The notes beneath the pieces are model-generated. The model was not told the DNA's origin and made no database searches. It worked only from the letters and a program-made list of their open reading frames with translations. From Isoetes taiwanensis (lineage: Eukaryota; Streptophyta; Lycopodiopsida; Isoetales; Isoetaceae), in NCBI GenBank assembly GCA_021234155.1, contig JAJEKV010000001.1, positions 33,395,013 through 33,459,012 on the forward strand: DNA of 64,000 bases, written 5' to 3'. The position numbers and the translations under genes are program-made. This document shows, piece by piece, positions 15,789 to 28,400 of the stretch; within the stretch, counting starts at the first letter, position 1; the number at the start of each line of letters is the position of its first letter.

Positions 15789-17130
15789 GTTTGCCATACT
15801 TTGTATTGGCAACACATTGGCTAGAATGGGCCATATTTTTGCTCTATTTCCCATCATAGTTTGCCCTCTTTATCTTGTTTGGCATACTTTGGAAGGCGTA
15901 ATTTGGGTGAGCAGAAAATTTCATTTCAGGCGAAATTTCCTGCTCACAGGCAAAATTTCCTGCTCACCAAAATTCGCCGACGAAATTTTAACCATCTTGA
16001 AATTCTGCTAACATGGCCTTGTTATAAAGCAGAATGGCCGCCTTAAAAAAGTAAAAAGTTTTTGTAACACTCTCTCTTCCTTTTCGCTATGGCGTCCATG
16101 ATCCGGCATGCTGCCGGAGCCTTTGGCAACGATTTGCTTCCATTTTCTAAAAGATTAGGGCATGCTTTTGCTGGCGCTTGTTGAGCACCTTGAGCGCAAG
16201 AGTTTTTAGAGCTTTTTTGCTATTTTTGGGAGTTTCTTGGGTGTCTGCTGACGATTTGGAGCTTTTGGAAATCTTCAGATGGGTTAGTACCTTCAAGATT
16301 CTCTATGTTCACCTGATGGATCCCAGCTGCAACTCCAAGTTGCTTGCTAGTATCCCAGTTGCTTGCCAGTAACCCTTCTAACAACATCGTTTCTAGGTTC
16401 TCTAATTGCCCTCAGGGCTACGACAGCACCTGCTTCTAGCAAGTACTTTTTCATAGTGAACATCAGACGATGTTCCAGGGCATTTCCCTCGGAAGCCCAA
16501 GTGCTTAACTACTCTGAAATTTACCTAGAATTTCCTTGAGCAGTACTTGCTCATTCCAAGTTTTATTAAACTCTTCATTGAGCTGGCGGAATCTCTGTTC
16601 CAATGATTCCTCAATTGTATATTTTTATATTTTTGCACCTGAGGGATTTCCACAGAGGTGTCTACGTTATCTTGCTACTGAGATTCTCCTCCCTGAGGAT
16701 CACCTTCCTTGGTCTATGTTATCTTGCTGAAGTTATCTTGCTCAGGTTCTCCTCCCTGAGAATCACCTTCCTTGGTAACCACCTCCCGAGATTCATTTTG
16801 GCGCCATCTTCTTCCTTGGTAACCACTTCCCGAGATTCATTTTGGCGCCATCTTCCTTGGCCACCTCAACATCTGCCTCGAATTCAAATTTAGGCAGACC
16901 ATCATCCAAGTGGATGTCTTGCAAAACTGGCAATAGTCCATCATCAGCAAGGTGAACTTCTGGCATACCATCCTCTAGCTGCCCCACACCCTCTAGAACA
17001 TTCTCAGAAACATCCTCAGGCCCCAGATCTGCCAGATCTGCCATTATACTCTATACCAAAAATGTCACGCATCAATTCTGTAGCTTCCCAAAAAATGGAG
17101 AAAGGCCAATGGTCTACCGCCCATATCACG
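15789..17130. other. Gene-free interval with short direct repeats
   Basis: No recognisable gene. GAAATTTCCTGCTCAC-type words repeat near 15,925-15,975 and form a hairpin with GTGAGCAG at 15,907. At 16,770-16,860 a block of about 46 bp (CCTTGGTAACCACCTCCCGA and following) is tandemly duplicated. A short acidic open frame on the - strand (16,793-17,044) runs through these repeats and is not supported as a gene. Confidence 0.5.
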
Positions 17131-17425
17131 AACTCCTAGAGTTTGCCACAACTGATGGATTTAGTCTCCCAGAGACTAAATCACGAAGCCTGGCTTCCCT
17201 TAAATCACGAAGCATGGCTTCCCTTTTGCCACAACTGATGGGATTAGTCTCTATCAGGAAGCCTGGCTTCCCTTCGATTCTTTCCAAAAGAATCGAATGG
17301 CCCTTGAATACAAAGGCCAGTGAATTATCTACCTGAGATAATTCCCTTGATGCAAACTTACTCTTGCAATCAATCTCGCAATACTATAGTCAGTTAAACA
17401 AGACTCTTGTATCCTATACAAGAGT
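17131..17425. repeat. Cluster of six short perfect inverted repeats
   Basis: Perfect hairpins with tiny loops: 17,131-17,143 (5-bp stem, CTA); 17,158-17,182 (GATTTAGTCTC, loop CCA); 17,257-17,271 (GGAAGCC, 1-nt loop); 17,273-17,297 (TTCGATTCTTT, loop CCA); 17,322-17,344 (GAATTATCT, 5-nt loop); 17,403-17,425 (ACTCTTGTAT, loop CCT). Direct repeats (TTTGCCACAACTGATGG twice, AAGCNTGGCTTCCCT three times) run through the same interval. Confidence 0.8.
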
Positions 17426-17699
17426 TAAGGGAGGGTGCCCACCTACGGTTTACGAGTGGGCAAATTGAGATTAAGAGAGCGATAAGAGTGCAATTTTTGA
17501 ATTTTTTTTTTTTTTGGAACTGCTTCCCTGGAAGTCAATGAACACAGCAGTACTTTTATTTTTTCTGAAACCCATTTCCAGCAGCAAGAAAAATGGCTCG
17601 GAATGCAGGTGGGTTTCTGCCCCTAATGGTGATAGGCTGCCCCTTATGGTGCTAGGAATTTGGTGAGGTATCTACCCTTCTGTGACGCTCCCAGAATCC

Positions 17700-17719
17700 A
17701 TACGATGCTCCCATCGTAT
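17700..17719. repeat. LTR-terminal hairpin, E3 version
   Basis: ATACGATG-CTCC-CATCGTAT, 8-bp perfect stem, 19 bp inside the LTR end. The homologous hairpin in the E2 3' LTR (20,288-20,307) has ATACGGTG/CACCGTAT, a compensated base-pair change. Confidence 0.8.
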
Positions 17720-17952
17720 AGATACGGGACTTCCCCTCCCATGGCGACTAAATCACCAAGCCCAAGGCCCTCCGTCGTACTCGGACTACTTGGGATGGCC
17801 AAGTATCCGGGCGAGGATCACGGAGGTGTCATTCGCCCCACGTCCTCTATGGGGAATCCTATACAGCGGAAGCATACATATATGTTAGCATACAATCATA
17901 ATGCAAAATAATATGCCACCACGAAGGGTGGCCCATCCTCATCATCATGGCA

Positions 17953-18619
17953 AAGATGATCATGGAATAAATTACTACTCCTATATTTTAGTGTAGCCAA
18001 AATAGGTTTAGCTAAACTACCTTCAAATTGGGGCTAGAAGTTTCTAACACTTGGCTAAACTAAATGGTTTTTCTCCATCACAGTTTCTTGCTTTTGGCTA
18101 AACTTTCACAAAATGGAAAGGCAAATATTAGCCATCACGCTATAGTAAATTTAAAAAAACCAAGCATTTTGGCAAAGACATTGAATTGATTGTAAATACA
18201 TAAATCAAGACAATGTTCAAAAGCCTAAAAAAAGAGGACTATATTGTTCCTTTTCCTCTAATGCTTAACTTTGTACATGAAACAAGAAAGAAAGCGGGAA
18301 AAAAAAAGAAAAATATAAACTCTATTTGAAATTTCTTAAAGTTAGTACATACATTGGTGTTGAATTTCGGGCTAATCTATCCATTTTTCCAAGCCCACTC
18401 TATCTTATGTTTAGCTAATCGATGTCCTGATGGATATATCTGGAGGTAAAGGTTTGGCTATTCAACCTAAAAACTCACTTGGGTGGCAAAAAAATTGGGC
18501 TAAAATTTTCTTTTTTTTTCGGCATTTTTTCCATTTACTTTAGCCGTTTTTCTTGGCAAAACTGCTACAAAATAGCCATTTGGCTAACCTTAGCCGTTAT
18601 TTTATTCCATGAAGATGAT
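17953..18619 (+). mobile_element. hAT-type MITE (651 bp) with 8-bp target duplication
   Basis: Element 17,961-18,611 with inverted ends CATGGAATAAA, flanked by the 8-bp direct repeat AAGATGAT (17,953-17,960 and 18,612-18,619), the hallmark of hAT insertions. No ORF. The inside is full of GGCTAA/TTAGCC words, resembling subterminal transposase sites. It interrupts the E3 LTR, as shown by alignment to the uninterrupted E2 LTRs. A second copy in opposite orientation begins at 63,821. Confidence 0.9.
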
Positions 18620-19894
18620 CCATTCATAACAACATGAAATAACACAATAACAAGGCACTACCCCGGGCTCAGACTCCAAGGGATCAACTGACGGCCAGGG
18701 TCTCAAGATGTCAACAGACGGAAGTATAACATGGCGTTGGCTGGCATAAGACAATGGCTAGGGTTGTCCACTCCATCCGTCCCTCCCTCCTGTGCACACT
18801 TTGCAGATAGGCTGAATCATGCTATGACGTGCTTGTAGGCCTCCGGAGACGCAATCCCAAGGAATCACCCTTTAGGGCTACTCCGGGTTACATCTCCCCC
18901 GTCCGATGAGGCAGGTCAGAGAGGTGTCCCCTCCCCGAGTATGACGGATCCCTGGGTGTGCTAGAGAACACGTGCCGCATCAGCGACCCCCGCATCCGTA
19001 CCCGACTTACTCCCCTAAATCTAAAGGTCAGCTCACCAACCCGTTCAAGCCCAGGGTGGCCATATAGGCTCCCACCCTCTGGCCCAGAGAGTATCAGACC
19101 CATACCCAGCCCACACACAGTGACTGGCTATAAGTCTAGCACACTGTAGGAGTCCCGTAGCCGCGCTAGGCAGGACCCCACCCCCAATTCACCTTCATAC
19201 CCGTTGTTTGATGCTGAACCACATCATAGCATCCACAGCCAGGTAGGCTCTTGTGCACAGGCCACAAGTATTGGGTATTAAGGGATCTAACTAGGAACAT
19301 CTCTAATCCTAGGAAGCTTTTAGGCCACTACCCTTCCCTTAATTCCCAATACACGGAAGAAGCAGAAAGAATTAATGTAACTACCATCTATGTATTCAAA
19401 ACAGTTCATAAAAGAGAGTTTAACCATTCCATCTACTCAAAGAAGTGTTAGCAGAAAAGAAACCTATCTACTGACTAACCGGTGTCCTGGCTAGAGCCAT
19501 GGTCACGATAAGAGTCCATTTCTCGAAACTGGTAGGTGATTGTTGGCAAATCAAGCTTGGGCTGCTGGCTGTTGCTCCTCCTTAGTCCCAAATTCGAATT
19601 TGGGGAGAAAATGGGGTAGGACCCCTTTTCCTAGGCCCAAAATGGAGAGTCCTCCTGGCCAATCGATTTGGGCCAGGTGGCGCTCCCTTACTGGTGATAA
19701 TTAACTAATTAGGCCATAATGGCTTAATTATGTGAATTAGTCCATTATAATTTATAATTATCCATAATGGATTTATTAGCATGTCTAAATAAAACCATTA
19801 TGGTCGACCCTCACTTGGACCCTTAGGCCCAATATATCTTGGTGACGTGTCCTGGTGTGTATACGTATACCGTATAAATATCTGGAACGTCAGA

Positions 19895-20268
19895 TTCTCC
19901 CCCCCCCTTGGATTAATGTTGTCCTCAGCATTAGAGTTAGTGGAGAGGAAGTTACAGCAAACATAAGTTTAGTTTATTGAAATAAGAAAGGTTTACATAG
20001 GCAAACAGTAGGACAAAAGGTCCCGTCTAAACAAAACAGTAAGAAGTATTTTGAAACACATTCCAAACCAAGTCAAATTGAAAACACAAGTTGGCCTACT
20101 ACGTGAGGCCTCCCGTCTTCTACAGCTTACAAGTACGCTCTACTGGCCTGCAGAAGGACAGGCATTAGTGTTTAAGAATTAAGTGAAATAGTGTGGTTGA
20201 AGGGACCACCCCCTTAAAGAAAGAAAAATATGAATGCAAGGGTCCTATCATGCCTAGGGCTTGCATGT
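19895..20268 (-). mobile_element. E3 3' internal end, with PPT
   Basis: Non-coding internal sequence of E3 between its PPT and the E2 insertion. The tract GGGGGGGGGAGAA (- strand) adjoins the LTR. The segment TCTACTGGCCTGCAG near 20,137 has a counterpart in the matching region of E2 (CTCTATTGGCCTGCAG near 22,281). It ends with CATGT (20,264-20,268), the left target duplication of E2. Confidence 0.7.
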
Positions 20269-21926
20269 TGTGACGTCCCCTACTCGCATACGGTGCACTC
20301 ACCGTATACAAACAGGAGTTCATCCCCCATACCAGCTCCATGCCGATACAGGGCCCTCCACATGACACTGCAACCGTGGCGGGTTCCAGTGGGAAGAGTG
20401 AAGGGGTCATTTTACCCCGTCTCCCTCAGGGCCTACCTAGCTGCGGAAGCGTAAACATACATGTCAGTGTACAACATAATCACATACCCACCTCGAAGGG
20501 TGGTTCATCACATTTGCATAGACAAGGGTAAGCACGATACATGTGGGAAGTCCTACCCAAGGCTCAGACTCAAAGGGATGACTGACGGCTTGGGTCTCCA
20601 GAGTTCATTGCAGACATAATTCATGGCAATGGATTTGGCTGGCATAAGAACATGGCTTAGGGTTGTCCACTCCTCCTGTGCACACTTTGCAGAGTAGGCT
20701 GAAAAGTGTTGGGACCTACTGTAGCCCACCGGGTGCATAGCCAAAGGGCTATTCCTGGGTTGCATCTCCCCAGTCCCGCTGGGGCAGGTAGGGATCACTC
20801 CCTCCAGAGATCTACATGCTGACTCAAGGTGACTAGAGGGCCACTGCCCGTATTCGACTTGAACCCAATGGAAAGTGTACACCACTTCACGGGTGTCGAG
20901 CCCATGCCTTACCCACACTCAGTGGTAAGCCATTAGACCTAGTCACAATGATCCCCGGTAGCACTAACACACCATAGGGATCGTTCAAGAGTCAGAACAC
21001 GAACCTCCTTCTAAGCCAGTCTGGCCCCTTCACCCACAACCAGGTGTGGTTCTTGTGCACAGGCCGAATCTATAGTGTGCTAGAGAGGCTAATCTAGGAG
21101 CATCTACTACCAAGCTTTAGGTCTCTACCCCCCTTCCCAATACAAGGAGTTCATAGAGATACATCATCCATATACATCACAGAAGAACTAAAGAACTAAA
21201 TCTAACCTACATCATAGAGTTAGGTTCTTTAGTTAAAGTCTGGTATCTAGAGATCTAGAGGGTTGCTATGGGCAATTTAATAGGCTAAACCTACTGATTC
21301 AATGACTAGAAGATGGTTTAGGCTATTAAATTGACGAAATACCTGATCCTTGAGTTCCTCCTCCTGACCTGAGTTCGACCATCCTGCTGAAATGCACGAA
21401 TCAAGGGAAACTAATGATGCAATTCTCTCAGACAGAGTTTGGGAGGCGGTTTTGACCCTTGTGGCAGCCAAAACAGAGCTCTAAAACCCTAGAAACGAAA
21501 ATTGGGCAAGTTAGGGTTTCCCTTCCTAAATAGACAAGGGGTTGGTTAGGGTTTCCAATTATCCCCTTTAGGCATGTGGGATAATTGGGAATGGGCCCAC
21601 TTGCCTTTAATGGCTAGGTGGCAAAATGTGCCCACATGGAAAGGTGTGCACCTTAATAAATGTGCACATTGGTAAATGTGCACATTAATTGCACACTTGG
21701 GTATGGCCCACTTGGCATAAAGTGTCCACATGGGAAAATGTGCACCTAGATAAATGTGAACATGGGTAAATGTGCACATTAATAAATGCACACTCCTTGC
21801 AAGTTGCCCCCTAGGGGCTACCCGCCTGGCTATACGTCGGCGTACACGTCAGTCGGGGTGGCGTGTACGCGTGACGGGGCAGTACAGTATACGTCCTGGG
21901 ACCGTATACTGTGCTGGAACGTCACA
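20269..21926 (-). mobile_element. E2 3' LTR
   Basis: 1,658 bp. + strand ends TGTGACGTCCCC and GGAACGTCACA. Nearly identical to the 5' LTR through its middle 1.5 kb, but both termini differ. Contains a minisatellite of the word AAATGTGCACAT at about 21,650-21,790 and perfect hairpins at 20,288-20,307, near 21,840 (GCGTACACG/CGTGTACGC) and near 21,885 (ACAGTATACG/CGTATACTGT). The open frames inside it are not genes. Confidence 0.88.
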
Positions 21927-21941
21927 TTCTCCCCACCTTGA
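21927..21941 (-). other. E2 polypurine tract
   Basis: AAGGTGGGGAGAA on the - strand directly abuts the TGTGACG end of the 3' LTR, the position of the plus-strand primer of LTR retrotransposons. Confidence 0.75.
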
Positions 21942-22798
21942 AATGATGCTGTCCGCAGCATCGTGGGTCTCCCCACCTTGGAATCTTCCTAACCTGCAAT
22001 CAACCTGATGCATCCAATATACTACTATAACACATACACATTTATTAAGATTACCCTAAGGTAATATTTTTAAAACATTATTACGTCATTAACTTATGAG
22101 ATAACTTTATCAATTCGTAACATCATTAAAATAAGTTATTCAATAATTCACTTATCACAACGATTTAGTTTATCAAAAATTTTAAATTAACGTTCGAGGT
22201 ATTCTTCATTCCTTGCAACACATTCCAACAAAATTTGTATTGCAAGTCTTCGTAGCTCGACCTCCTTGCCCTCCGGAGCGCTCTATTGGCCTGCAGGTCG
22301 ACACTACGTTAGTATCATTTTAATTATTAATAAAATTTTGGTTATATGGTGACCACCCCACCTATCTACATGGATGCATGGCTAATCTCCCGGCGTAGGA
22401 AGAGGGTGAATCTTCCATTATGGCCGCGGAGACAGCGCCTATATGCCTATATGCCGCTCATACCTACACCTCTAGTTGCCCAGCGTGGAGGATATCCTTC
22501 CCGTATATGAGCGTGAAGGATAAATTCCTTCTATCAAAGCATATATGGGGCTAAAGGTGCCTTTCCTATCAATGCATCTCTCAATGACCTCTTTTCTCTC
22601 GAGGTCGTCTACTTCCGTGGGACAGAAGTAGACTTCCTAATCTACCTTCCACTCATCCAAGCGGAAACGCGGTCATGCCTACATTGACATTACACCACGA
22701 CCTAGAGATCACCGTAGTGGTCTCATCATCGGTAACAACGCATGCAACCCATACCTAGCATAGGTTGCATGCGCAGATTAATCTTAACTACACAAGGA
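21942..22798 (-). mobile_element. E2 3' non-coding internal region
   Basis: AT-rich in 22,010-22,330, then a mixed segment. No gene recognised. Shares short blocks with the corresponding E3 segment. Confidence 0.5.
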
Positions 22799-22987
22799 TT
22801 AATCTACACAAATCGACATGCCTGAGCCGATTTCTTCGGAGATGACCTCGCCGTCCCATTGCTCCATAAACTGTAGGTACTGCTTTAGGGTGTTTTTATG
22901 CTTGACATACCCATATTTTGGTTCGATCAGCACCCGATCAGCACCTTGAATCGCGACTGTCAGCTGAAGGGCAGGGCCGTCCGTCAT
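22799..22987 (-). CDS. Short ORF of unknown function in E2 3' region
   Basis: 62 codons from ATG at 22,987; contains VLIEPKYGYVKHKN and QFMEQWDGEVI. Unrecognised. It lies after pol and next to the RING/DDE cassette junction, so it could be the 5' part of a longer frame broken by that insertion or a chance frame. Confidence 0.25.
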   Translation of the reverse strand: MTDGPALQLTVAIQGADRVLIEPKYGYVKHKNTLKQYLQFMEQWDGEVISEEIGSGMSICVD

Positions 22988-23167
22988 TATGGTGAAGGGT
23001 ACCCTTCATCATTCGTCATCGATTTTTGAGCGCGAATTTTCTTCGAGCCATCCCCTGTTTTTACATAATTTCGAATGCATTATTGCCATCCTCACTTTTA
23101 ATCTATTTAATCGATCAAGCTTCTCCTATTCTCTGTTTTCCGAATTCATCAAGCAAGAACAGAATTG

Positions 23168-24800
23168 TGATGGCGCTCAATTCCGGCGAGGTTGCTGTCC
23201 TTCCCGTTTGTGAAGCTCTCAAATTTCCCTTTAGCCTATGAAGTTCTGAGCTTTTTTTGTGCTTGCAGGACATGCTGATGGCGAGAACAGAATATGAATT
23301 CCATGTTAACCGGGCTCTTTCTAACAAAGGGAAAAAGCCCAAAGAAATTAAAGCAAAAGATGTTACAGAGGCCGATTTTCTTCGAGTTTGGAAGATGCCA
23401 CTCAGGAAAGGGAAGATTAACCTGAAATTTATTCAGCTTGCCTATGAAACCCAGCTGCATGACCTTCTTGGACGGATTTACCAGAAATCCAAGCCCACTA
23501 AGAATGAAGTTAGAGTGACCTTTGCTAGAGCTTTTGCCTGGGCTAATTCCCCGAAAGCAGCCGCAAAATCCCGAGGAATATGCTATCAACTGGGCATCCT
23601 TTGTCTTCCTGATGCTTTTAGGACTTCGAGCGGCAGTTAATGATAGTTAAGCAAGAGGGTAATAGCTATAGCAACAACAAAGAATGCTATACTCAATCAG
23701 CTTTAGGAAGTTTGCTTTCCATAAAAGCCGGAAAAAAAAACGAAGCTTTTGATGAAAGAAGAAGATTATTTGAGGAAGGAGGGTGCTCTCACTCAAAAGC
23801 CGACTCTACCATCTCCGCAATAGAAGAGCGTATATCCGATTCTGAAAAATGAAGAAGACGAGAGGTTTAGAAACAATTTCGCGCATCTAACAAGAAGCTA
23901 TTCAAAGGCTTAAAGCGCAAGAAGAAATGTGGCGAGACCTGTTAGCCAGCACCATAAAGAAGGTGGATAAAAATGGATTGAAGACCTTGAAGGCTGACAT
24001 CATCGAACTCAAAGAAGAAGTTGATGCTATTGAAAAGCATATGAAGATTTGGCATGCCAAATGCAAACATGTTGCTTTTCTCATAGCTCTGAGTCCAACA
24101 AATCGATGCACCTAGGTATGGGTTCCTATGACATGCCTTTCTTGGATAATAAGGATGCATGTGAAGCATGTGGCCTTTTGTTCTGCAAAGATTATGAATT
24201 ACATGTCAAATTAACATGTGGTCACAAATACCATGTTTTTTGCTTTTCTGCTGTTTTGGACTGTATGCATTGCACTGTACCTATAGAAGAAGATGACAAT
24301 GAAGTACTTCTCACATTACCGCGCTACCAAGAAAAGGGCTGACGCGTCATTCCAAAGAGAGTTGCAAAGAAGAAGACCAGATCTATAAAGAAGCTCAAAC
24401 TGGAGAAAGGTAATGACTTTGACTCTATTTTTTATTTGTTTTAAAAGTTTTCACATACTGTAGCTTGTAGAAATATTATGCAGGTTTTATTGATGTGGAC
24501 AAGTTAAGTCCAGCGAAATTTGCTCATGTCAGCCCTCCCAAAAGCACAAGGAAATCACCAAGGTTGAATGACAACCTGCTAAAAGGTGATGTTACCACTC
24601 CTGAAAAGAAGAAAATAGGTTCAGCAGGTAACATAACTTATTTATTTATGAAATGTTTGTATGCTTAACTTGTTTGTTTCATTCCTTACTGATTTCTGCT
24701 ACAATGCAATGCAGAAACTGTGAATAATCTTGCTGCTGAACCTCAGGATAAAGCAGATATTGAGGAAGTCTTTGAAGTCTCCAAAGACTTGGAGATTTAG
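23168..24800 (+). CDS. Coiled-coil RING-H2 protein, cassette 1 (multi-exon, probably damaged)
   Basis: Pieces in order: N-terminal domain at 23,273-23,590 (DFLRVWKMPLRKGKINLKF and FARAFAWANSPK); a charged and helical stretch at 23,640-24,110 (KADIIELKEEVDAIEKHMK); RING-H2 at about 24,150-24,290 (CEAC, then CGHKYHVFC, then CMHC), fitting C-x2-C-x15-C-x-H-x2-H-x2-C-x6-C-x2-C; a basic tail in exons 24,484-24,626 (PPKSTRKSPRLND) and 24,713-24,800. RING-H2 proteins are usually ubiquitin ligases. The open frames do not join cleanly around 23,590-23,930, so exon boundaries are uncertain or the gene is broken. Related genes lie at 37,634 and 60,250. Confidence 0.5.
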
Positions 24801-25412
24801 GCCGAAAGCAAGATGATTCAGAAGTAGCGATTCAAGAAGTGAACCCTGATATTACCTTGGCAAAGTATTGCCAGGATAAACAAGTGGAAAAGAAGTGAAC
24901 TCTTACTTTATGAAAGAAAACCACCAATTTTTAAATGTAGGTGGTTTTCTATGGCTTGAAACTTTAAATTATAACTACTTAACAGTACTTCTATGACATG
25001 CTCATTTCTGTGAAATGGAGCTGTACATTTTGGTATTTTTGTAAACCCTTCAGCACCTATTAATATATGATCTACAGTTTTAACCAATGTCTTGGTTTAC
25101 TTGTTTGTTTTAGAAAGCAATTGGATTGTGTTTAATTGTAAATAAGATTGTGTTATAGAAACCAATTGGGTTTGTTTGTGAAAGTGGATTGTGTTTACTT
25201 GTAAATGAGATTGTGTTAATTGGTTTGTTTTGTGAAAGCAATTGGATAATGGTTACATTTTTACAATGTCAATGTTTAGAATTCAATGATAATTGGTTAT
25301 AATTCCAAAAACCTGTAATGGTTGTAATTTTTGTAATGGTTATAATTCCAAAAACCTGAAATGGTTGAAATTCCTGTAATGGTTATAATTCCACAACTTT
25401 GCATGGAATGGT
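24801..25412. repeat. AT-rich minisatellite between the two cassette 1 genes
   Basis: 25,080-25,400 is made of imperfect repeats of GATTGTGTT, GTAATGGTTATAATTCC and CCAAAAACCTG words with a period near 42 bp. It is the convergent 3' space of the RING and DDE genes. Confidence 0.6.
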
Positions 25413-28400
25413 TTATATTTCATTGTCTCCATTCTTTCTTCTTCTTTTCTTTGCAACCTTTGTACTGCTTTGTATTTGTGATTTTGACTCAACTGCATCT
25501 TGTGCCAAGATGGTAGTGTTTTGTGGCAAGTTGTCCATGATGTGATCATGCACATCTTCATCAAGCTCATACTGGTTATTTCCCATGTGATGCATGACAA
25601 AGTTCACTGCAGTAACTAAATGACTGTAAACACTACATTCAGGATCATGCTCCAGCAACTCGTATCTGCAGCCTCCAATGAACTTGTAGTACTTTCCTGT
25701 TACAACAACTTCATTCCTACCAAACTTCTGCCCCCAAGGATCCTTGTATGCTTTCTCAATGACATGTTTCACCTGTGTGCATTTCAGAATATAAAAATCT
25801 ACCTTTTCTTTGTTGTTAGGCTCGGCATTGATTTTGCAAAGTTATCTCCAATTGCAATTATATCGACTTCCATTCAGGATCTCCCTCATAAACGGGACCA
25901 TCGGCACTTCATCTTTATATTCAAAGACTGTCTTAGTTCAGAAAAAATCCATGTGCCTATTCTCTCCCTGTTTGGACACTTGCCATACTTACCAAGCCAA
26001 CAATTGTGGCAGAAACAAGAATAATTCATGTGTGCTACTTGAGTAGGGACGGTACTTTGAATAGGCCTGATAGCATGGAAATGACTTGATCCAACTAGAG
26101 TTGCACAATCATAACTCTCACTCCTGTCAACTTCATCAATTCCTATTTCCCAAAAAAACCTGCAGTTTCACAAACATAGAACATTCAAATAAAATATGAA
26201 TTGATCACTTCATCAATTCCTATTTCCCAAAAAAACCTGCAGTTTCACAAACATAGAACATTCAAACAAAATATGAATTGATATAAAAGGGTTTTGAGAA
26301 AATACCTAAATCTGTCCTTCCCTTCAATTGTGGAATGTTCTTTGAAATGTCTTGTACGAAAAACAACTACATCATGTGCATTTCTCAATGGTGTTGAATT
26401 CCTCTTTAACATTTCATGAGTTAGTGCCCTCTTAATGACAGCTCCAGCACCATCATGTTCACCTGTCTCAAGAAAAATGACTGATCATGCATAGGAATAC
26501 AACAAGAAAAGAACAAAACATTTCAGAATACCTTTTCCATGGTATGAAGCAAAATAATTTCAATTTATTGGAATGCTGGAGTTTTGGTAGTACCTACCAA
26601 GGAAATAAAATGGCCTTGCACCTTTAAACTGATGAGAGCATCCATCAGACCACATAATATGCTGCTTATATTTGATACCTCCATGCGCTAAAAATTTGCA
26701 TGTTTGAGCAAGCAGCGTTGCACAAATAAGGTGTCATGTTCCCTATCATCTGAGATGTAGAAATGTGTCTCTTTGATAATTCTTCTTTCATTCTCATCTA
26801 AATGAGGATCATCTAATTTTGTTGCATGTCTGTATGTAATGTGTACCAAAATTGTGCACTGATCATTCCTCCAATGAAGACTTTGGATTTCTTGTTGGAT
26901 CTCGAAGGTATAATTCTCAGCAAAGTCGATTACTGAAACCATTGAATCCTTTGGAAACATTGCCAAACAATCCCTAAATTGTTTGGCCTGCCACCTCCCC
27001 TCATATTTGTGTGGAATGAACTGATTCAAGAATGTCTTTGCATTCTCAAATATCTCAGCAACACTTGTTGATTTGTAAACCAATTTGGTTACTGTTTTTT
27101 TAGAAATCTTATAACCTCCCTTATCATTAGGCTCTTCCACATGCTCATAGACCTACAATAGTAAACAACAGCAAATCACAACCAGCACTAGACAACCTAA
27201 ATAGACAATTCTCACCTTGTCATATATCTTCCAGTCAACTTGATACCCTTTCACAGATGTCTTTTCTTTTGGACATATTGGTAACTTGCTTGGCCCACAT
27301 TTTTGGCATTTTAAAGTCAAACAATCATGTGCATACCATTCATCAGATTCATCTCATGCACATACTAGTGACCTCCAAAGCTCACTAATTGAAGCATAGG
27401 TTGCACTTTCTTGACATGCATGTTGGTCCAGGCCCACAGACCTCACAAGTGCACTTGCAACCAACACCATGTATTTTTTCATCATGTCTGACTTTGTTAA
27501 TTGCAACTCTTACAAAGTCTGCTTTCATATGATACACACAGCAGCACGTCTCTCTATCCTTAACCTTCCTAACATAGGGAGGTTTCAATGCATGGAATAG
27601 TGAAAAAGAGACCTCAAACTTTGGATATTCACTTCTGAAACGTTGGTAGAAAGTGACCTGCAAGACATGCAACCAACAATTAGCATTAGACAGTTTGAAA
27701 ACAGTCTAGCAAGAAAGAAACAATTGTATGAATAAAATACAACCAATATTCTAACATGAGTCTCTTCTAAGAAGTGTAGTGGATGCATAATTTTCTTCCC
27801 TTTAGATAATCTGATCTTTAAAACATGTTTCTTGGAAGGAGACACTCTACTGTTGTTCCTCCAAAAGTCAACTATTAATTTTCTTTCATCATAAGAAAGT
27901 TTGTCAATTCTTGTGCTTTTCTTGAACATGGACCATGGGCCATCAACATGCTCAGCAGCTAACCTTCTATTAACTGCAACTGTAACAATTTTCCTGTTTA
28001 TATTCATTTGTTTGGCAAAAGCACATTTGTTAGTATCAGCACTAACTGCAAAAAGACATTCTTCTTTTGCAGACGCCGCTCTCCAAGTATCAGTGGTTTT
28101 CGAGTACTTATGAGCTTCAAAAGAATCCCTCAGATTTTTAACAATCATTTCCATTGTTTTCACTTCTTTTGTGCATGGAACACCAAGTTCTGGCACCCAT
28201 TTGGCAGCACCACTTAGGATTTCTTTTCTGTCAGCAGGTTTAGCTTTTTCAAAAATTTGATTCAATACTTTCCCTACTTCTTTGGACAATTTCTTTTTTT
28301 TCCTTGAGGTAAGTAAACCTTTTTCCAGAGCTGCATCATCTGCACCAGCTTCTTTTTCCTTTTTTTTCTGCCTTTGAATCCTTCTTATCTCAAAGACTTT

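Larger units (their letters stand above)
17681..19894 (-). mobile_element. 3' LTR of outer chromovirus E3 (contains a hAT MITE)
   Basis: LTR ending TGTGACG on the + strand and GGAACGTCAGA at the other side. It aligns along its length with the E2 LTRs at 20,269 and 49,558 (for example the CGAAGGGTGG and GGTTGTCCACTCC blocks). Polypurine tract on the - strand abuts it at 19,895-19,908. About 1.56 kb without the inserted MITE. Orientation - follows from the PPT side and from the E3 gag-pol at 51-56 kb. Confidence 0.8.

Noticed and set aside
16793-17044. Acidic 83-codon ORF on the - strand
   Set aside because: Runs through local tandem repeats and has no recognisable domain or neighbouring gene structure.
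23270-23300. MARTEYE in the cassette 1 RING gene as a second H3 tail
   Set aside because: Only ART is shared; nothing H3-like follows.
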